Shown: positions 28,651 through 39,071, numbered from the stretch's first letter. The stretch is 64,000 nucleotides of DNA from Oscillospiraceae bacterium (GCA_015064255.1 SVSP01000012.1:1-64000); one strand, 5' to 3'. The notes: a model not told the origin generated them from the sequence alone. Program-made: numbers and translations.

Positions 28651-29880
28651 TTATTTTTTAATAACGAATTTGTGGTGTACCTTCTTACCCTTCTTGATAA
28701 CTATATCCTTGTTTTCAAAGTCTTCGATAGCAACAGAGAGGTTCATATCGGTAACCTTTTCGTCGCAGAGTGCGATTCCGCCCTGCTTAATGAGAGTTCT
28801 TGCATCGTTTCTTGAGGATGCAAGCTTAGCCTTGAGCATCATATTTATTACGGAAACACGTCCTTCGGCAAAATCAGCTTCTTCAAGCTCTGTTGTGGGC
28901 ATATCATCGGATGCATTTCCCGCGCCGAAGAGAGATCTTGCAGCCGCAAGCGCTTTTTCTGCCTCTTCCTCGCCGTGAACGAGCTTTGTAAGCTCATAAC
29001 CGAGGATTTCCTTTGCCTGATTGAGCTGTGCGCCTTCCCAGCTTTCCATCTTTTCGATTTCTTCGAGAGGAAGGAAGGTGAGCATCTTTATGCACTTAAG
29101 AACGTCAGCGTCACCAACGTTTCTCCAATACTGGAAGAAATCGTACGGAGATGTCTTTTCGGGATCGAGCCATACGGCGTTACCTGCTGTCTTACCCATC
29201 TTATTTCCGTTAGAGTCGCAAAGAAGAGTGATAGTAAGTGCGTATGCATCCTTACCGAGCTTACGGCGTATGAGTTCTGTACCGCCGAGCATATTCGACC
29301 ACTGGTCATCGCCGCCGCACTGGAGATTACAGCCGTATCTGTTAAAGAGTTCGTAGAAGTCGTAGCTCTGCATAAGCATATAGTTGAATTCAAGGAAAGA
29401 AAGTCCCTTTTCAAGTCTCTGCTTATAGCATTCTGCGGAAAGCATCTTGTTTACGCTGAAATGCGGTCCGATATCGCGGAGAAATTCAACGTAGTTAAGA
29501 GCGAGAAGCCAATCGCCGTTATTTACCATAAGTGCTTTGCCTTCGGAAAAGTCAATAAAACGGCTCATCTGCTTCTTGAAGCATTCACAGTTATGGTCAA
29601 CTATTTCTTTTGTCATCATCTTTCTCATATCGGTTCTTCCCGAAGGGTCGCCTATCATACCCGTTCCGCCGCCTACGAGAGCTATCGGTTTATTTCCCGC
29701 TTCCTGAAGTCTCTTCATAAGTGTAAGAGCCATAAAATGTCCTGCTGTAAGCGAGTCTGCTGTCGGGTCAAATCCAATATAGAAGGTTGCTTTTCCGTTA
29801 TTTATAAGGTCTGCTATCTCCTCTTCATCTGTAACCTGCGCGACAAGTCCGCGCGCTTTAAGTTCTTCGTAAAGTGTCAT
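28651..29880 (-). CDS. tyrS: Tyrosine--tRNA ligase
   Basis: [47 protein letters not shown]4 domain at C-term. Confidence 0.95.
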   Translation of the reverse strand: MTLYEELKARGLVAQVTDEEEIADLINNGKATFYIGFDPTADSLTAGHFMALTLMKRLQEAGNKPIALVGGGTGMIGDPSGRTDMRKMMTKEIVDHNCECFKKQMSRFIDFSEGKALMVNNGDWLLALNYVEFLRDIGPHFSVNKMLSAECYKQRLEKGLSFLEFNYMLMQSYDFYELFNRYGCNLQCGGDDQWSNMLGGTELIRRKLGKDAYALTITLLCDSNGNKMGKTAGNAVWLDPEKTSPYDFFQYWRNVGDADVLKCIKMLTFLPLEEIEKMESWEGAQLNQAKEILGYELTKLVHGEEEAEKALAAARSLFGAGNASDDMPTTELEEADFAEGRVSVINMMLKAKLASSRNDARTLIKQGGIALCDEKVTDMNLSVAIEDFENKDIVIKKGKKVHHKFVIKK

Positions 29881-29925
29881 TTTTTGTTTTACTCCTTTAT
29901 TTTAAGAAAATATTATTATTTTATT

Positions 29926-31623
29926 TTAAAGATTTTCTGCCGTTTCAAGCATTTCTGCCGCAGAATCTCTTATTTTATCGGTTATGTTAACTCCGCCCAT
30001 AATTCTTGATATTTCGGCAATTCTGCCCTCTCTGTCAAGAAGATTTACCTCGGTCTCCGACCTGCCGTCCACCGTGTTTTTCTTTATTTTGAAGTGGTTT
30101 TCGGCAGTTGCGGCAACCTGTGCCGAGTGCGTAATGGAAAGTATCTGAAGCGACTTTCCGAGTTCTCTGAGCTTTATACCTATCTTTTGCGAGGTCTTGC
30201 CCGAAACGCCTGTATCTATTTCGTCAAAAATAAGCGTTTCTATATTGTCCGCGCTTGTTAAGACACATTTCATCGCGAGAAGTATTCTCGCCGCTTCACC
30301 GCCCGATGCTATCTTTGAAAGTGCTTTCGGAGGCTCACCCGGGTTAGTCGAAACAAGAAATTCAATTTTATCGGTTCCGTCTTTTGTAAAGACGATCTCG
30401 CCCTTGATATCATATAAGCTTGAAACGTCAACCGAGAATTTAACCTTTTCCATATCGAGGAAGCGTATCTCGGCAGTTATCTTTTCTGAAAGCTCTTTTG
30501 CCGCAAGGCTTCTCTTTTCGGAAAGCTCTTTTGCCAGAGAAAGCGCATTTGCGCGATAGACAACGACCTCTTTTTCAAGCTCTTTTATTCTATCGTCCGA
30601 AAGAAGTATCTCGTCAAGCTCTTTTTTCGATTTATCAAGATATTCAAGAATCTGCTCGACCGTGCTTCCGTACTTACGCTTAAGCTTATGAATCGTGTCA
30701 AGTCTTGTTTCTATTTCGTCAAGACGTTTTTCAGGGTCGCTGTGCTCATTTGGCAAAGCCGCAAGAACGTTTTCCGCGATATGCTCCATTTCGAAGCTTA
30801 TCTCGTAAAGCCGCTCGGCGTATTCCGAAGCCTCCGGCACAAACTCTGTCATACTTTCAAGAGTATCGTGCGCGATATCAACAAGCCGAGTCGCCGACAT
30901 ACCCTTATCGTTTTTATAAAGTGCTCTGTAAACGGTACTTACCTGCTTTGCTATCTGACGGAAATTTTTGAGCATTTTTTTCTCGCTGTCAAGCTCTTCC
31001 TCTTCGCCCGCTTTAAGCTCAGCCGATTCTATATCGTTTATCTGATAGCTGAGAAGCTCTGTCTTACGCTCTTTTTCGCGTTCATCGCTTGACAGACGCT
31101 CTATTTCCGAGAGCGCAGAGGTCATTTTTTTATATTCCTCGCGGTATTTTTCTCTTAATGTATATAGATCGGCGTAAGAGTCCACGAGATCTATATACGT
31201 TTTTTCATCAAAAATATCACGATTATCAAGCTGACCGTGAATATTTACGAGCAGATTTCCAACCTCTCTTAAAACCGAAAGCGGATAGGTACACCCGTTT
31301 ATTTTCGATTTCGATTTTCCGTCCGCACTTACACTTCTCTGTATAAAAACGCACTCTTCTTCGTCAAGCTCTATTCCGAGTGCAGAGAGCTTTTCGACAG
31401 TTTCCGAGGAAATATCCGAAAAAATTGCAGAAACCGAAGCGATATTTTCGCCCGTTCTTACAAGATCCCTTTCGGTCTTCGCGCCGAGAAGCATATTAAG
31501 CGAATCTATGAGTATGGATTTTCCCGCGCCCGTTTCGCCCGTAAGTGCCGAAAAGCCTTTCGGAAAATCAACGTCAAGACTTTTTATTACCGCTATATTT
31601 TCTATATGCATAGATGTAAGCAT
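29926..31623 (-). CDS. recN: DNA repair protein RecN
   Basis: MLTSMHIENIAVIKSLDVDFPKGFSALTGETGAGKSILIDSLNMLLG; LIFDEIDTGVSGKTSQKIG. Confidence 0.95.
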   Translation of the reverse strand: MLTSMHIENIAVIKSLDVDFPKGFSALTGETGAGKSILIDSLNMLLGAKTERDLVRTGENIASVSAIFSDISSETVEKLSALGIELDEEECVFIQRSVSADGKSKSKINGCTYPLSVLREVGNLLVNIHGQLDNRDIFDEKTYIDLVDSYADLYTLREKYREEYKKMTSALSEIERLSSDEREKERKTELLSYQINDIESAELKAGEEEELDSEKKMLKNFRQIAKQVSTVYRALYKNDKGMSATRLVDIAHDTLESMTEFVPEASEYAERLYEISFEMEHIAENVLAALPNEHSDPEKRLDEIETRLDTIHKLKRKYGSTVEQILEYLDKSKKELDEILLSDDRIKELEKEVVVYRANALSLAKELSEKRSLAAKELSEKITAEIRFLDMEKVKFSVDVSSLYDIKGEIVFTKDGTDKIEFLVSTNPGEPPKALSKIASGGEAARILLAMKCVLTSADNIETLIFDEIDTGVSGKTSQKIGIKLRELGKSLQILSITHSAQVAATAENHFKIKKNTVDGRSETEVNLLDREGRIAEISRIMGGVNITDKIRDSAAEMLETAENL

Positions 31624-31659
31624 ACTTTCCGACTCCCTTAATTTTTATATCAGTTTTCA

Positions 31660-32121
31660 TCAGTCGTTTCGGTGCAGAAGAACGTCATCTATTCTTTTGG
31701 TAAGAGCCTTTGCAGAGTCTTCGTCCGAGGTAGCAACAAATATAGTATCGTCACCTGCTATACTTCCGAGAATAGCATAGTGCCACATAAGGTCAATAGC
31801 CGCTGCCGAAGCGTTTGCCATACCCGAATAGGTTCTTATTATAACAAGATTTCCCGCGGAAACGACCGATTGTGTAGCCTCGCGTAAAATATTAGCATAC
31901 TTTGCACTCGGTCTTTCGTCTTCGCCTTTCTTTACCGAATATTTATATCCTGCATTTTTTGTTGACATTTTTATTATATCAAGCTCTTTAATATCTCTTG
32001 ATACAGTTGCCTGCGTAACGTCATAGCCTTCTTCTTTGAGCTTTTCAAGCAGTGCTTCCTGAGTTTCCACATCATATTTACCTATGATTTCAATTATCTT
32101 CAGCTGTCTGTCGTTTTTCAT
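31660..32121 (-). CDS. argR: Arginine repressor
   Basis: YDVTQATVSRDIKELDIIKM; GSIAGDDTIFVATSDEDSAKAL. Confidence 0.93.
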   Translation of the reverse strand: MKNDRQLKIIEIIGKYDVETQEALLEKLKEEGYDVTQATVSRDIKELDIIKMSTKNAGYKYSVKKGEDERPSAKYANILREATQSVVSAGNLVIIRTYSGMANASAAAIDLMWHYAILGSIAGDDTIFVATSDEDSAKALTKRIDDVLLHRND

Positions 32122-32140
32122 ATCAATTCCCTCCGAAGTT

Positions 32141-33004
32141 TCATATATCCGACATTTTGCGGTAAAGCACGTTGCAGAAATTACTTTCGCCCGTTCTTAT
32201 CAGTCGTGTAACATATCTTGATTTTTTTATTCTGACAACATCATTGTCTTTAAGGTCAAAGGTTTCCGAGCCGTCAACAGACAGTTTTGCGTGATCGGGT
32301 GTTGCACGGCTTACTATTTCAAACACGGATTCTCCCGAAAAAACGATCGGGCGGCATCTCAGCGAATGTGCACATATCGGCGTTACCGAAATACAGTCAA
32401 GCGAGGTGTCCATTACCGGTCCTCCCGCTGACATCGAATATGCGCTTGATCCCGTTGCAGTTGCGGCGATAAGTCCGTCGCCTCTGTATTTATATACCGG
32501 CTGTCCGTTACAGAAAAGCTCTGTTTCTATCACGCCGAGTCCGGTTGCACGAACGATAGCCGCGTCGTTAAGTCCGAGGATCTGCGATATCACCGTTTCA
32601 CCGTCGCGTATTACCTCTGCTTCTATCATAGTACGCTCTTCGGTCCAAAGCTCACTCGAAAGTATTTTGTTTATATTTGATATATCCGAGGTTTCTATCT
32701 CCGCTATATATCCGAGACGTCCGAGATTTATTCCTATTATCGGCACCGATGCTCTTGATGCTTTTCCTGCCGCACGGAGTATTGAGCCGTCCCCGCCGAG
32801 AACGATAATAAGATCCGATTCGGAATATAAATCATCTTCGCTTACTGTTTTTGCACGGCATTTTTCGGCAAGTGATGAAAATTCTTTATTAAGAATCACC
32901 TCATAATCTTTTTCAAGATATGAGATCAGTTCGCGCGTACGCAAAAGTCCTTTGTCCTTTGAAAGATTCGGAAGCACCGCTATCTTTCTGAAGTTGTATT
33001 TCAT
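32141..33004 (-). CDS. nadK: NAD kinase
   Basis: LIIVLGGDGSILRAAGKA; GINLGRLGYIAEIE; YRGDGLIAATATGSSAYSMSAGGP. Confidence 0.95.
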   Translation of the reverse strand: MKYNFRKIAVLPNLSKDKGLLRTRELISYLEKDYEVILNKEFSSLAEKCRAKTVSEDDLYSESDLIIVLGGDGSILRAAGKASRASVPIIGINLGRLGYIAEIETSDISNINKILSSELWTEERTMIEAEVIRDGETVISQILGLNDAAIVRATGLGVIETELFCNGQPVYKYRGDGLIAATATGSSAYSMSAGGPVMDTSLDCISVTPICAHSLRCRPIVFSGESVFEIVSRATPDHAKLSVDGSETFDLKDNDVVRIKKSRYVTRLIRTGESNFCNVLYRKMSDI

Positions 33005-33050
33005 TTTGCAGCCTCCGTAATTTATTGTAGTTTATTAATGTAAATTAACG

Positions 33051-33827
33051 TCAAAGTCCTTCGGGCATTTTAAAGCCTGACAGCTTAACGTCCTCCGCCT
33101 TACTGAATTTGAAAAGTGCAAGGTATTCGGTATTTCCGTCTCCGCCCTGTATCGGTGAGGTTATAACGCCCTCGCAGTAGAGATTGCATTTTACTGCTTC
33201 GTTTACAAGCGATTCTATTACTTTTTTATGTATTTTTTTGTCTTTCACTATTCCGTTTTTTGAAAGATATTCTCTTCCCGCCTCAAACTGCGGCTTTATA
33301 AGACTTACAAAAAGTCCGTCCTCTTTAAGTATCTTATTCACCGGATCATAAACATATTTCTGTGAAATAAACGACAGATCGCAGACCGCTATATCGACTT
33401 TTCCGCCAAGCGCACCTGCGCTCAGCGCTCTTGCATTAAAATTCTCCATAACGACTACTCTGTCATCACTGCGAAGCGATTCGTGAAGCTGATCGGTACC
33501 GCTATCTATCGCGAAGACCTTTTTTGCACCGCTTCTGAGAAGGCAATCGGTAAATCCGCCCGTAGAAGAGCCTATATCGGCGGCGGTAAGGTCTTTAACG
33601 TCAATTTTGAAATATTCAAGAGCCTTTTCGAGCTTGACTCCGCCGCGGCTCACGTACACGTAAGGCTTTCCCGTAACGACGGGAGTTTTCTGCTCGGGGT
33701 CAAAATCATACGACGGTTTTGTTATCTGTTTTTTATCAATATACACCATTCCCGCCTCTATTATTTCTCTTGCCTTCTGGCGGCTCTGAGCGTATCCGTT
33801 TTCAAAAAGGTATTTATCTATTCTCAT
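33051..33827 (-). CDS. tlyA: TlyA family rRNA (cytidine-2'-O)-methyltransferase
   Basis: S4 N-term MRIDKYLFENGYAQSRQKAREII; DIGSSTGGFTDCLLRSGAKKVFAIDSG. Confidence 0.93.
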   Translation of the reverse strand: MRIDKYLFENGYAQSRQKAREIIEAGMVYIDKKQITKPSYDFDPEQKTPVVTGKPYVYVSRGGVKLEKALEYFKIDVKDLTAADIGSSTGGFTDCLLRSGAKKVFAIDSGTDQLHESLRSDDRVVVMENFNARALSAGALGGKVDIAVCDLSFISQKYVYDPVNKILKEDGLFVSLIKPQFEAGREYLSKNGIVKDKKIHKKVIESLVNEAVKCNLYCEGVITSPIQGGDGNTEYLALFKFSKAEDVKLSGFKMPEGL

Positions 33828-33833
33828 AATATA

Positions 33834-34721
33834 TCAACTGTTTCTCATAAGAAGATTTTTTGCAAGTTCTATAAGTATCTCCGAGGATTCAAACTCGGAC
33901 ACCGCGGCACACGCCTGTGCGGTATATTGTGCCGCTTTATCAAACGCTTCTTCATACGGAAAAAGCTTTGCAAAGGTAACGGTATCGTTCTTTTCATCCA
34001 TACCGATATTCTTTCCGAGGAGCTTTGGGTCACCCGTAACGTCGAGCAGGTCGTCTATAATCTGAAAAGCAAGACCAATACGGTCAGCGTACACTATTGC
34101 CGCCTCATAGAGCTTACTGCCCTTAAAGTTACCCGAAGCGATACATCCGAGAAGACAGGCGGCACGTATCATACGTCCTGTTTTAAGGCTTTGCAGCTTT
34201 ACGAGCTTTTCTTCCGAGCGCACATTACCCGAAATATCCATCTGCTGACCGCCTATCATTCCGTACATTCCCGAAGCCTCTGAAAGTATCTTCACCCCTT
34301 CAAGCTTTTCTTCCGCAGACACGCCTTCAAGAGAAGCTATCACCTCGTACGGATATATCATAAGCGCGTCCCCCGCAAGAAGCGCTGTCGCTTCACCATA
34401 CGCTATATGCGCCGAAGGTTTTCCGCGTCTTATATCGTCGTCATCCATACAGGGCAGATCGTCGTGTATAAGTGATGCCGCGTGTATCATCTCGACCGCA
34501 GATGCATAAACGAGAACTTTTTCGGAGCTTTCTCCCCCGAGTCTTGCAAACTCTGTTGTAAGAAATCCTCTTATTCTCTTTCCTCCGCCGAGAGCAGAGT
34601 ATCTTGATGCTTCAGTCAGCACCGAAAAATCGCCGTCAGTTTTTGAGAGAAGCTCGTCAAGCTTTTTTTCTATTTTTTCCGCGCGGTCCGCAAGCACAGA
34701 TTTAATATTGTTTTCTTTCAT
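33834..34721 (-). CDS. ispA: Polyprenyl (farnesyl/geranylgeranyl) diphosphate synthase
   Basis: LIHDDLPCMDDDDIRRGKPSAH; GLAFQIIDDLLDVTGD. Confidence 0.93.
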   Translation of the reverse strand: MKENNIKSVLADRAEKIEKKLDELLSKTDGDFSVLTEASRYSALGGGKRIRGFLTTEFARLGGESSEKVLVYASAVEMIHAASLIHDDLPCMDDDDIRRGKPSAHIAYGEATALLAGDALMIYPYEVIASLEGVSAEEKLEGVKILSEASGMYGMIGGQQMDISGNVRSEEKLVKLQSLKTGRMIRAACLLGCIASGNFKGSKLYEAAIVYADRIGLAFQIIDDLLDVTGDPKLLGKNIGMDEKNDTVTFAKLFPYEEAFDKAAQYTAQACAAVSEFESSEILIELAKNLLMRNS

Positions 34722-34966
34722 ATCTCGTTACCCGAAAAATCTTTTTCTGTAAGTTCACCGTCTTTATTATTTACAAGTATTTTTATCTGCTTTTCGGCGT
34801 TATCAAGCAGTTTTGCACATTTTGATGCGAGTAAAGTACCCTTTTTATACAATTCAACAGCCTCTTCAAGCGATGCTTCTCCGTTTTCAAGCTGTGCAAC
34901 TATTTTTTCAAGCTCGGAGAGCATATCTTCGAAGCTATATTCATTTATATTGTTTATTTCATCCAT
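34718..34966 (-). CDS. xseB: Exodeoxyribonuclease VII small subunit
   Basis: YSFEDMLSELEKIVAQLENGEASLEEAVELYKKGTLLASKCAKLLDNAEKQI. Confidence 0.92.
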   Translation of the reverse strand: MDEINNINEYSFEDMLSELEKIVAQLENGEASLEEAVELYKKGTLLASKCAKLLDNAEKQIKILVNNKDGELTEKDFSGNEI

Positions 34967-36180
34967 TATTCTTTTACCGCGCCGCAAACCTCGGCGATTA
35001 TCCTTCCGTCAGACACGCGAAGTGTTATTTTTTCTCCCGATTTAACGTCGGAGACCGATTTTACAAGAGTTTCCTTTTCATCAAACGCCATAGAGTAGCC
35101 TCTCGACAAAACCGCAAGAGGGCTGAGTGCTTCAAGCTGCGATATTTTACGCGAAAATTCAGCTTTTTTATCCGATATCATCTTACCGTAAGCTGCATCA
35201 AGCTTCTCAGAAGCATTCGCAAGGCGCATATTCTTATCGTCTAAAATCACACTCGGTGAACGCATCACGCGCCTTGACATCAGCGAGTCAAGCTCTTTAC
35301 GCGCTCTGTTTATTCGTCCCGAAAGTGCAGTTTTAAGTCTTGACTCAAGTGTGAGAATTCTTGCCGAAAGCTCTGTCAGGTCGGGCACGGCAAGCTCTGC
35401 CGCCGCCGACGGTGTAGGGGCTCTCATATCCGCTACGAAATCGCATATAGTAAAATCGCTTTCGTGACCGACAGCCGATATTACCGGTATTTTCGATGCG
35501 AATATCTCTCTTGCAAGGTTTTCATCGTTAAATGCCCAAAGGTCTTCTATTGATCCGCCTCCGCGTCCGATAATGATAACGTCAACGCTCTTTGTTCTAT
35601 TAAAATATCTGAGTCCCTCGGCAAGCTGCTTTGCCGCACCATCACCCTGCACGAGCGACGGATACAGAAGCATTTTTGCAGACGGGAAACGCCTTGTCAT
35701 TATGTTTATTATATCTCTTACAGCCGCCCCCGCGGGAGATGTTATAACACCGACTGTTTTAGGAATTTGCGGAAGCTTTTTCTTATATTTTGCATCGAAA
35801 AGTCCTTCGGCTTCAAGTTTTTTCTTAAGCTGTTCATATGCTTTGGCAAGTGCGCCGATTCCTTCCGGCTCGAGCATATCTATATAAAGCTGATACTGAC
35901 CGCTTTGCTCGTAAACGTTTATTCGTCCGTGTGCAACGACGTTCATCGAATTTTCCGGTCTGAATTTTATTCTTGACAGCGACGTACGGAATATTACCGC
36001 CTTTATCACTGCACCGTCATCCTTAAGCGTCATATACATATGACCGCCGCGCTCGACAAGATTGGATATTTCTCCTCTGACCGAGATACTCTGAACGAGA
36101 ACGTCAGACGAAAACATTGATTTTATATACTGTGTTATCTGCGATACCGTAAGTATCGGACATTCTCTTTCACTTATCAT
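34966..36180 (-). CDS. xseA: Exodeoxyribonuclease VII large subunit
   Basis: LTVSQITQYIKSMFSSDVLVQSISVRGEISNL; VIIIGRGGGSIEDLWAFNDENLAREI. Confidence 0.95.
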   Translation of the reverse strand: MISERECPILTVSQITQYIKSMFSSDVLVQSISVRGEISNLVERGGHMYMTLKDDGAVIKAVIFRTSLSRIKFRPENSMNVVAHGRINVYEQSGQYQLYIDMLEPEGIGALAKAYEQLKKKLEAEGLFDAKYKKKLPQIPKTVGVITSPAGAAVRDIINIMTRRFPSAKMLLYPSLVQGDGAAKQLAEGLRYFNRTKSVDVIIIGRGGGSIEDLWAFNDENLAREIFASKIPVISAVGHESDFTICDFVADMRAPTPSAAAELAVPDLTELSARILTLESRLKTALSGRINRARKELDSLMSRRVMRSPSVILDDKNMRLANASEKLDAAYGKMISDKKAEFSRKISQLEALSPLAVLSRGYSMAFDEKETLVKSVSDVKSGEKITLRVSDGRIIAEVCGAVKE

Positions 36181-36183
36181 AAC

Positions 36184-37098
36184 TCAGATCCCAAGGCAGG
36201 CTTTTCTCGCAAGATATGCAGTTCCGACCGCATTATCTCTCGAATAGTCGGGTGCTGTAAATATTGCGTTATATTTTGCTTCAAGCGCTGTCTTTATATA
36301 TTTATTGGCGGTAACTCCGCCTGCGAATACGACGGGTAGTTTGCCGTATTCTTTTATGGCGTTTTCGCACATTTTATCAAGCGTAACAAGTACACTTCCG
36401 AGTGTAAACGCCGCGATATTTTCGGGTAATTCGCCCTTTTTCAGCATATCCGATGCTCTGTTTTCAAGTCCCGACAGGTTACACTGCATACCCTTGACAC
36501 AGGACATAGGCTTCACGCTGTTTATTGGGGCGGAAATTTTCTCAAGCTCTTTTCCGCAGGGAAATTCAAGTCCGAGCATAACTCCCACTCTGTCTATTGC
36601 CTGACCTGCGTTAAGGTCAAGCGTACCGCCTATCTGTGTTATTTTCAAATTATCAACAAGGAGCAGATCGGTAGTGCCTCCCGATACGTGAAACGCTATA
36701 AACTTTTCGTTCAGCAGCTCTTCTCTTCCCGCGGTGCAAACAGCCGCCGCAATATGTCCTGCCTGATGAGAAAATTCAAGACACGGCAGACCGGCAACCG
36801 AAGCAATACTCTTTGCCGCCGACACTCCCGAAAGAAAGCAGGGCATATAAGAACCCTCTACGTCGCGCGGTGCATACGATACTCCCACAGCGGAGAGTGA
36901 GGAGATCACGTTTCCGATTCCTGCCATAACCTCTGGAAGATTTTTCACGTGAGTAAAAACAGCGTCCGATTGACGTATTCCGCGGTCGCCCGACGCGACC
37001 TTTACAGGCAAACGTGAGTCGGCGACAAGAGTCCCGTCATCAGACACGACTGCCGCCGACGTCGTATAGTTACTTGTATCTATTCCGAGATAATACAT
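36184..37098 (-). CDS. TsaD/Kae1-like paralogue
   Basis: YYLGIDTSNYTTSAAVVSDDG; FSHQAGHIAAA (HxxxH); VVFAGGVTANKYI; distinct from canonical TsaD. Confidence 0.8.
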   Translation of the reverse strand: MYYLGIDTSNYTTSAAVVSDDGTLVADSRLPVKVASGDRGIRQSDAVFTHVKNLPEVMAGIGNVISSLSAVGVSYAPRDVEGSYMPCFLSGVSAAKSIASVAGLPCLEFSHQAGHIAAAVCTAGREELLNEKFIAFHVSGGTTDLLLVDNLKITQIGGTLDLNAGQAIDRVGVMLGLEFPCGKELEKISAPINSVKPMSCVKGMQCNLSGLENRASDMLKKGELPENIAAFTLGSVLVTLDKMCENAIKEYGKLPVVFAGGVTANKYIKTALEAKYNAIFTAPDYSRDNAVGTAYLARKACLGI

Positions 37099-37099
37099 A

Positions 37100-37516
37100 T
37101 CAGTTGTTTTCCGGCTTATTTTTGAGATCGTTCTTATCGGCGATCGCGTTAAGAATACCGTTTATGAACGACGGTGCCTGATCGTGGTCGTATTTTTTTG
37201 CAAGCTCAAGGGCTTCGTTTATTGCTATCTTAACGGGAATATCGGTATAGATCATCTCATAGCATCCGAGGCGGAGTATAGCGTGAGATACCTTTGAAAT
37301 TCTTTCAAGCTTCCAACCTACCAGATTCTGCGCAATAAGCTCGTCTATTTCTTCGATATGCTCAAAAGTACCCGAAAATCCTTCGCTGATATACGGGTCA
37401 CCGAGATCTCTTTCTTCCGCTTCTTTTTCAAAAATTTCGCTTATCTCGGTTTCCTTATAAAACGGAGCTTCATATATAAGTGTGAACAGTGCTTCACGTG
37501 CTTCTCTTCTTGTCAT
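37100..37516 (-). CDS. nusB: Transcription antitermination factor NusB
   Basis: MTRREAREALFTLIYE; LGCYEMIYTDIPVKIAINEALELAKKYDHDQAPSFINGILNAI. Confidence 0.93.
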   Translation of the reverse strand: MTRREAREALFTLIYEAPFYKETEISEIFEKEAEERDLGDPYISEGFSGTFEHIEEIDELIAQNLVGWKLERISKVSHAILRLGCYEMIYTDIPVKIAINEALELAKKYDHDQAPSFINGILNAIADKNDLKNKPENN

Positions 37517-37713
37517 ATTTGCCTTCCAAATGTAATGTATGTATTTTTGCATAAATTTGCATATTCATATACATTATACACCGACTTTCAAAATATGTCA
37601 ATAAATATTGTAAATTTTATATCTAATTATATATTCAATTTATATGTTCAATTTATTTTATCCCGAATATACGTCCGACTGTCAGCTTATAAAAGTGTTT
37701 TTTGCATAAAAAA

Positions 37714-37744
37714 GCGCAGTATCCGCAAAAAAGAGATACTGCGC
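37714..37744 (-). terminator. Minus-strand intrinsic terminator with no minus-strand ORF immediately upstream
   Basis: GCGCAGTATC...GATACTGCGC stem; T-run (GCGCTTTTTTATG) only on the - strand. Confidence 0.65.
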
Positions 37745-37798
37745 ACCCTGTAAAAAGGCTCAAATTTTAACAATGTGTATATTTTTATATGACAGCAC

Positions 37799-37826
37799 TT
37801 GAAAAGTAAAAAATCTGTGCTATAAT
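37799..37826 (+). promoter_or_regulatory. Promoter for the small membrane protein gene
   Basis: TTGAAA - 16 nt - TATAAT. Confidence 0.65.
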
Positions 37827-37864
37827 AGACTCTACAAAGAACTTTTTATCAAAGAGGTCCGACA

Positions 37865-38287
37865 ATGACCAAATTCACAAATTTTTTCTCAAGAAAGATA
37901 CTTGTTCCGTCTGCCGTTATTTTCACGGCTGTATATTTTCTTATTCTCTGCTTTGCAAATCTCACAAGTGATACTCAGCAGGCAATAACGCTTAAAAATT
38001 CGGCGATCATATATCTTTTCGCAGTGCTTCTCTCTTCGTGCGACCTTATATTCGCGCACAAGAAATTATCTTTCGCTCTCAAGGTAGTTTGTCACTTTGT
38101 TCTCACACTCGTTTCTACCGTTGCAGTCGCCGCGCTTGCGGGATACGACTTCACTTACAGAGCATATCTTATGCTTATAATATTCATCTTCGTATATGCT
38201 TTGATCTCCCCGCTCTATATTCTCATCGGTAAAAAGCATAAAAAGAAGGTTTCCGAAGAATACGTAAGTATTTTTAAGAAAGATTGA
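37865..38287 (+). CDS. Small four-TM membrane protein (DUF3021-like, unknown function)
   Basis: 140-aa ORF with 4 hydrophobic segments, its own promoter and an AAAGAGG RBS. Confidence 0.6.
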   Translation: MTKFTNFFSRKILVPSAVIFTAVYFLILCFANLTSDTQQAITLKNSAIIYLFAVLLSSCDLIFAHKKLSFALKVVCHFVLTLVSTVAVAALAGYDFTYRAYLMLIIFIFVYALISPLYILIGKKHKKKVSEEYVSIFKKD

Positions 38288-38906
38288 ATCTCGCTTCAAG
38301 CGACTTGATATTTATTCCCTGCGAAGAAAAATTCTTTTCGTATTCGGTCATAATATTGTCGCGTGCAAAATCTTCCGAGTGAAGATCGTAGGTAATTTTA
38401 TCAAGCGTCCATCCGCACTCTTTAAACTCTTCAAGAGAAAATTCAAAAAGCCCGTCGTTGTCTGTCTTCATTCTGATAACGCCGTCATCCGAAAGAATAT
38501 TTTTATAAACGCTCAGAAAGCCGCGGTACGTAAGTCTGCGCTTGGTATGTCCCTTTTTCGGCCACGGATCGGAAAAGTTAAGGTATATTTCTTTAACGTC
38601 ACCCTTTTTGAAAAATTCACCGAGGTTCATAGCGTTTACGTTCATAAAGCGCACGTTTGTAAGCTCAGCGGCTTTGGAGTTTTCGAGTGCCGTTATGATC
38701 GCGGAGGTCTGAAGCTCTGCGGCAATAAAGAGTCTGTCAGGATATCTTTTAGCCATATCGCGTATGAATCCGCCCTTTCCGCAGCCTATCTCTAGATAAA
38801 CGGGAAATCTGTCACGGTAAATTTCAAGCTCTTCGGGTGTATTTATTATCAGCTCGGCACACGCTTCAAGTCTTGCTTCGCTGTTTTTCTTTTTTCTCAT
38901 TCTCAT
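38274..38906 (-). CDS. trmB: tRNA (guanine-N7-)-methyltransferase
   Basis: YLEIGCGKGGFIRDMAKRYPD; LNFSDPWPKKGHTKRRL. Confidence 0.94.
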   Translation of the reverse strand: MRMRKKKNSEARLEACAELIINTPEELEIYRDRFPVYLEIGCGKGGFIRDMAKRYPDRLFIAAELQTSAIITALENSKAAELTNVRFMNVNAMNLGEFFKKGDVKEIYLNFSDPWPKKGHTKRRLTYRGFLSVYKNILSDDGVIRMKTDNDGLFEFSLEEFKECGWTLDKITYDLHSEDFARDNIMTEYEKNFSSQGINIKSLEARFNLS

Positions 38907-39071
38907 AAGGTTCTATGCATCCTTTCGGCAAGTTATAATTACAAAAGACAGTATAACCGCTTTTATAAAAATATTCAATAGTTTTTTTAAAATAATTGAC
39001 AAATAACTGATAAATTAACTCCATTTTACATATTTATCTATATTTATCCATATTTACCCAAGGAGGACATA

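Noticed and set aside
29881-29925. T-box leader before tyrS
   Set aside because: tyrS (- strand) lies only about 45 bp after recN, too short for a T-box; no T-box motif seen.
28975-30009. 344-aa + strand ORF opposite tyrS/recN
   Set aside because: Cys/Phe/Lys-rich low-plausibility translation antisense to two well-supported genes.
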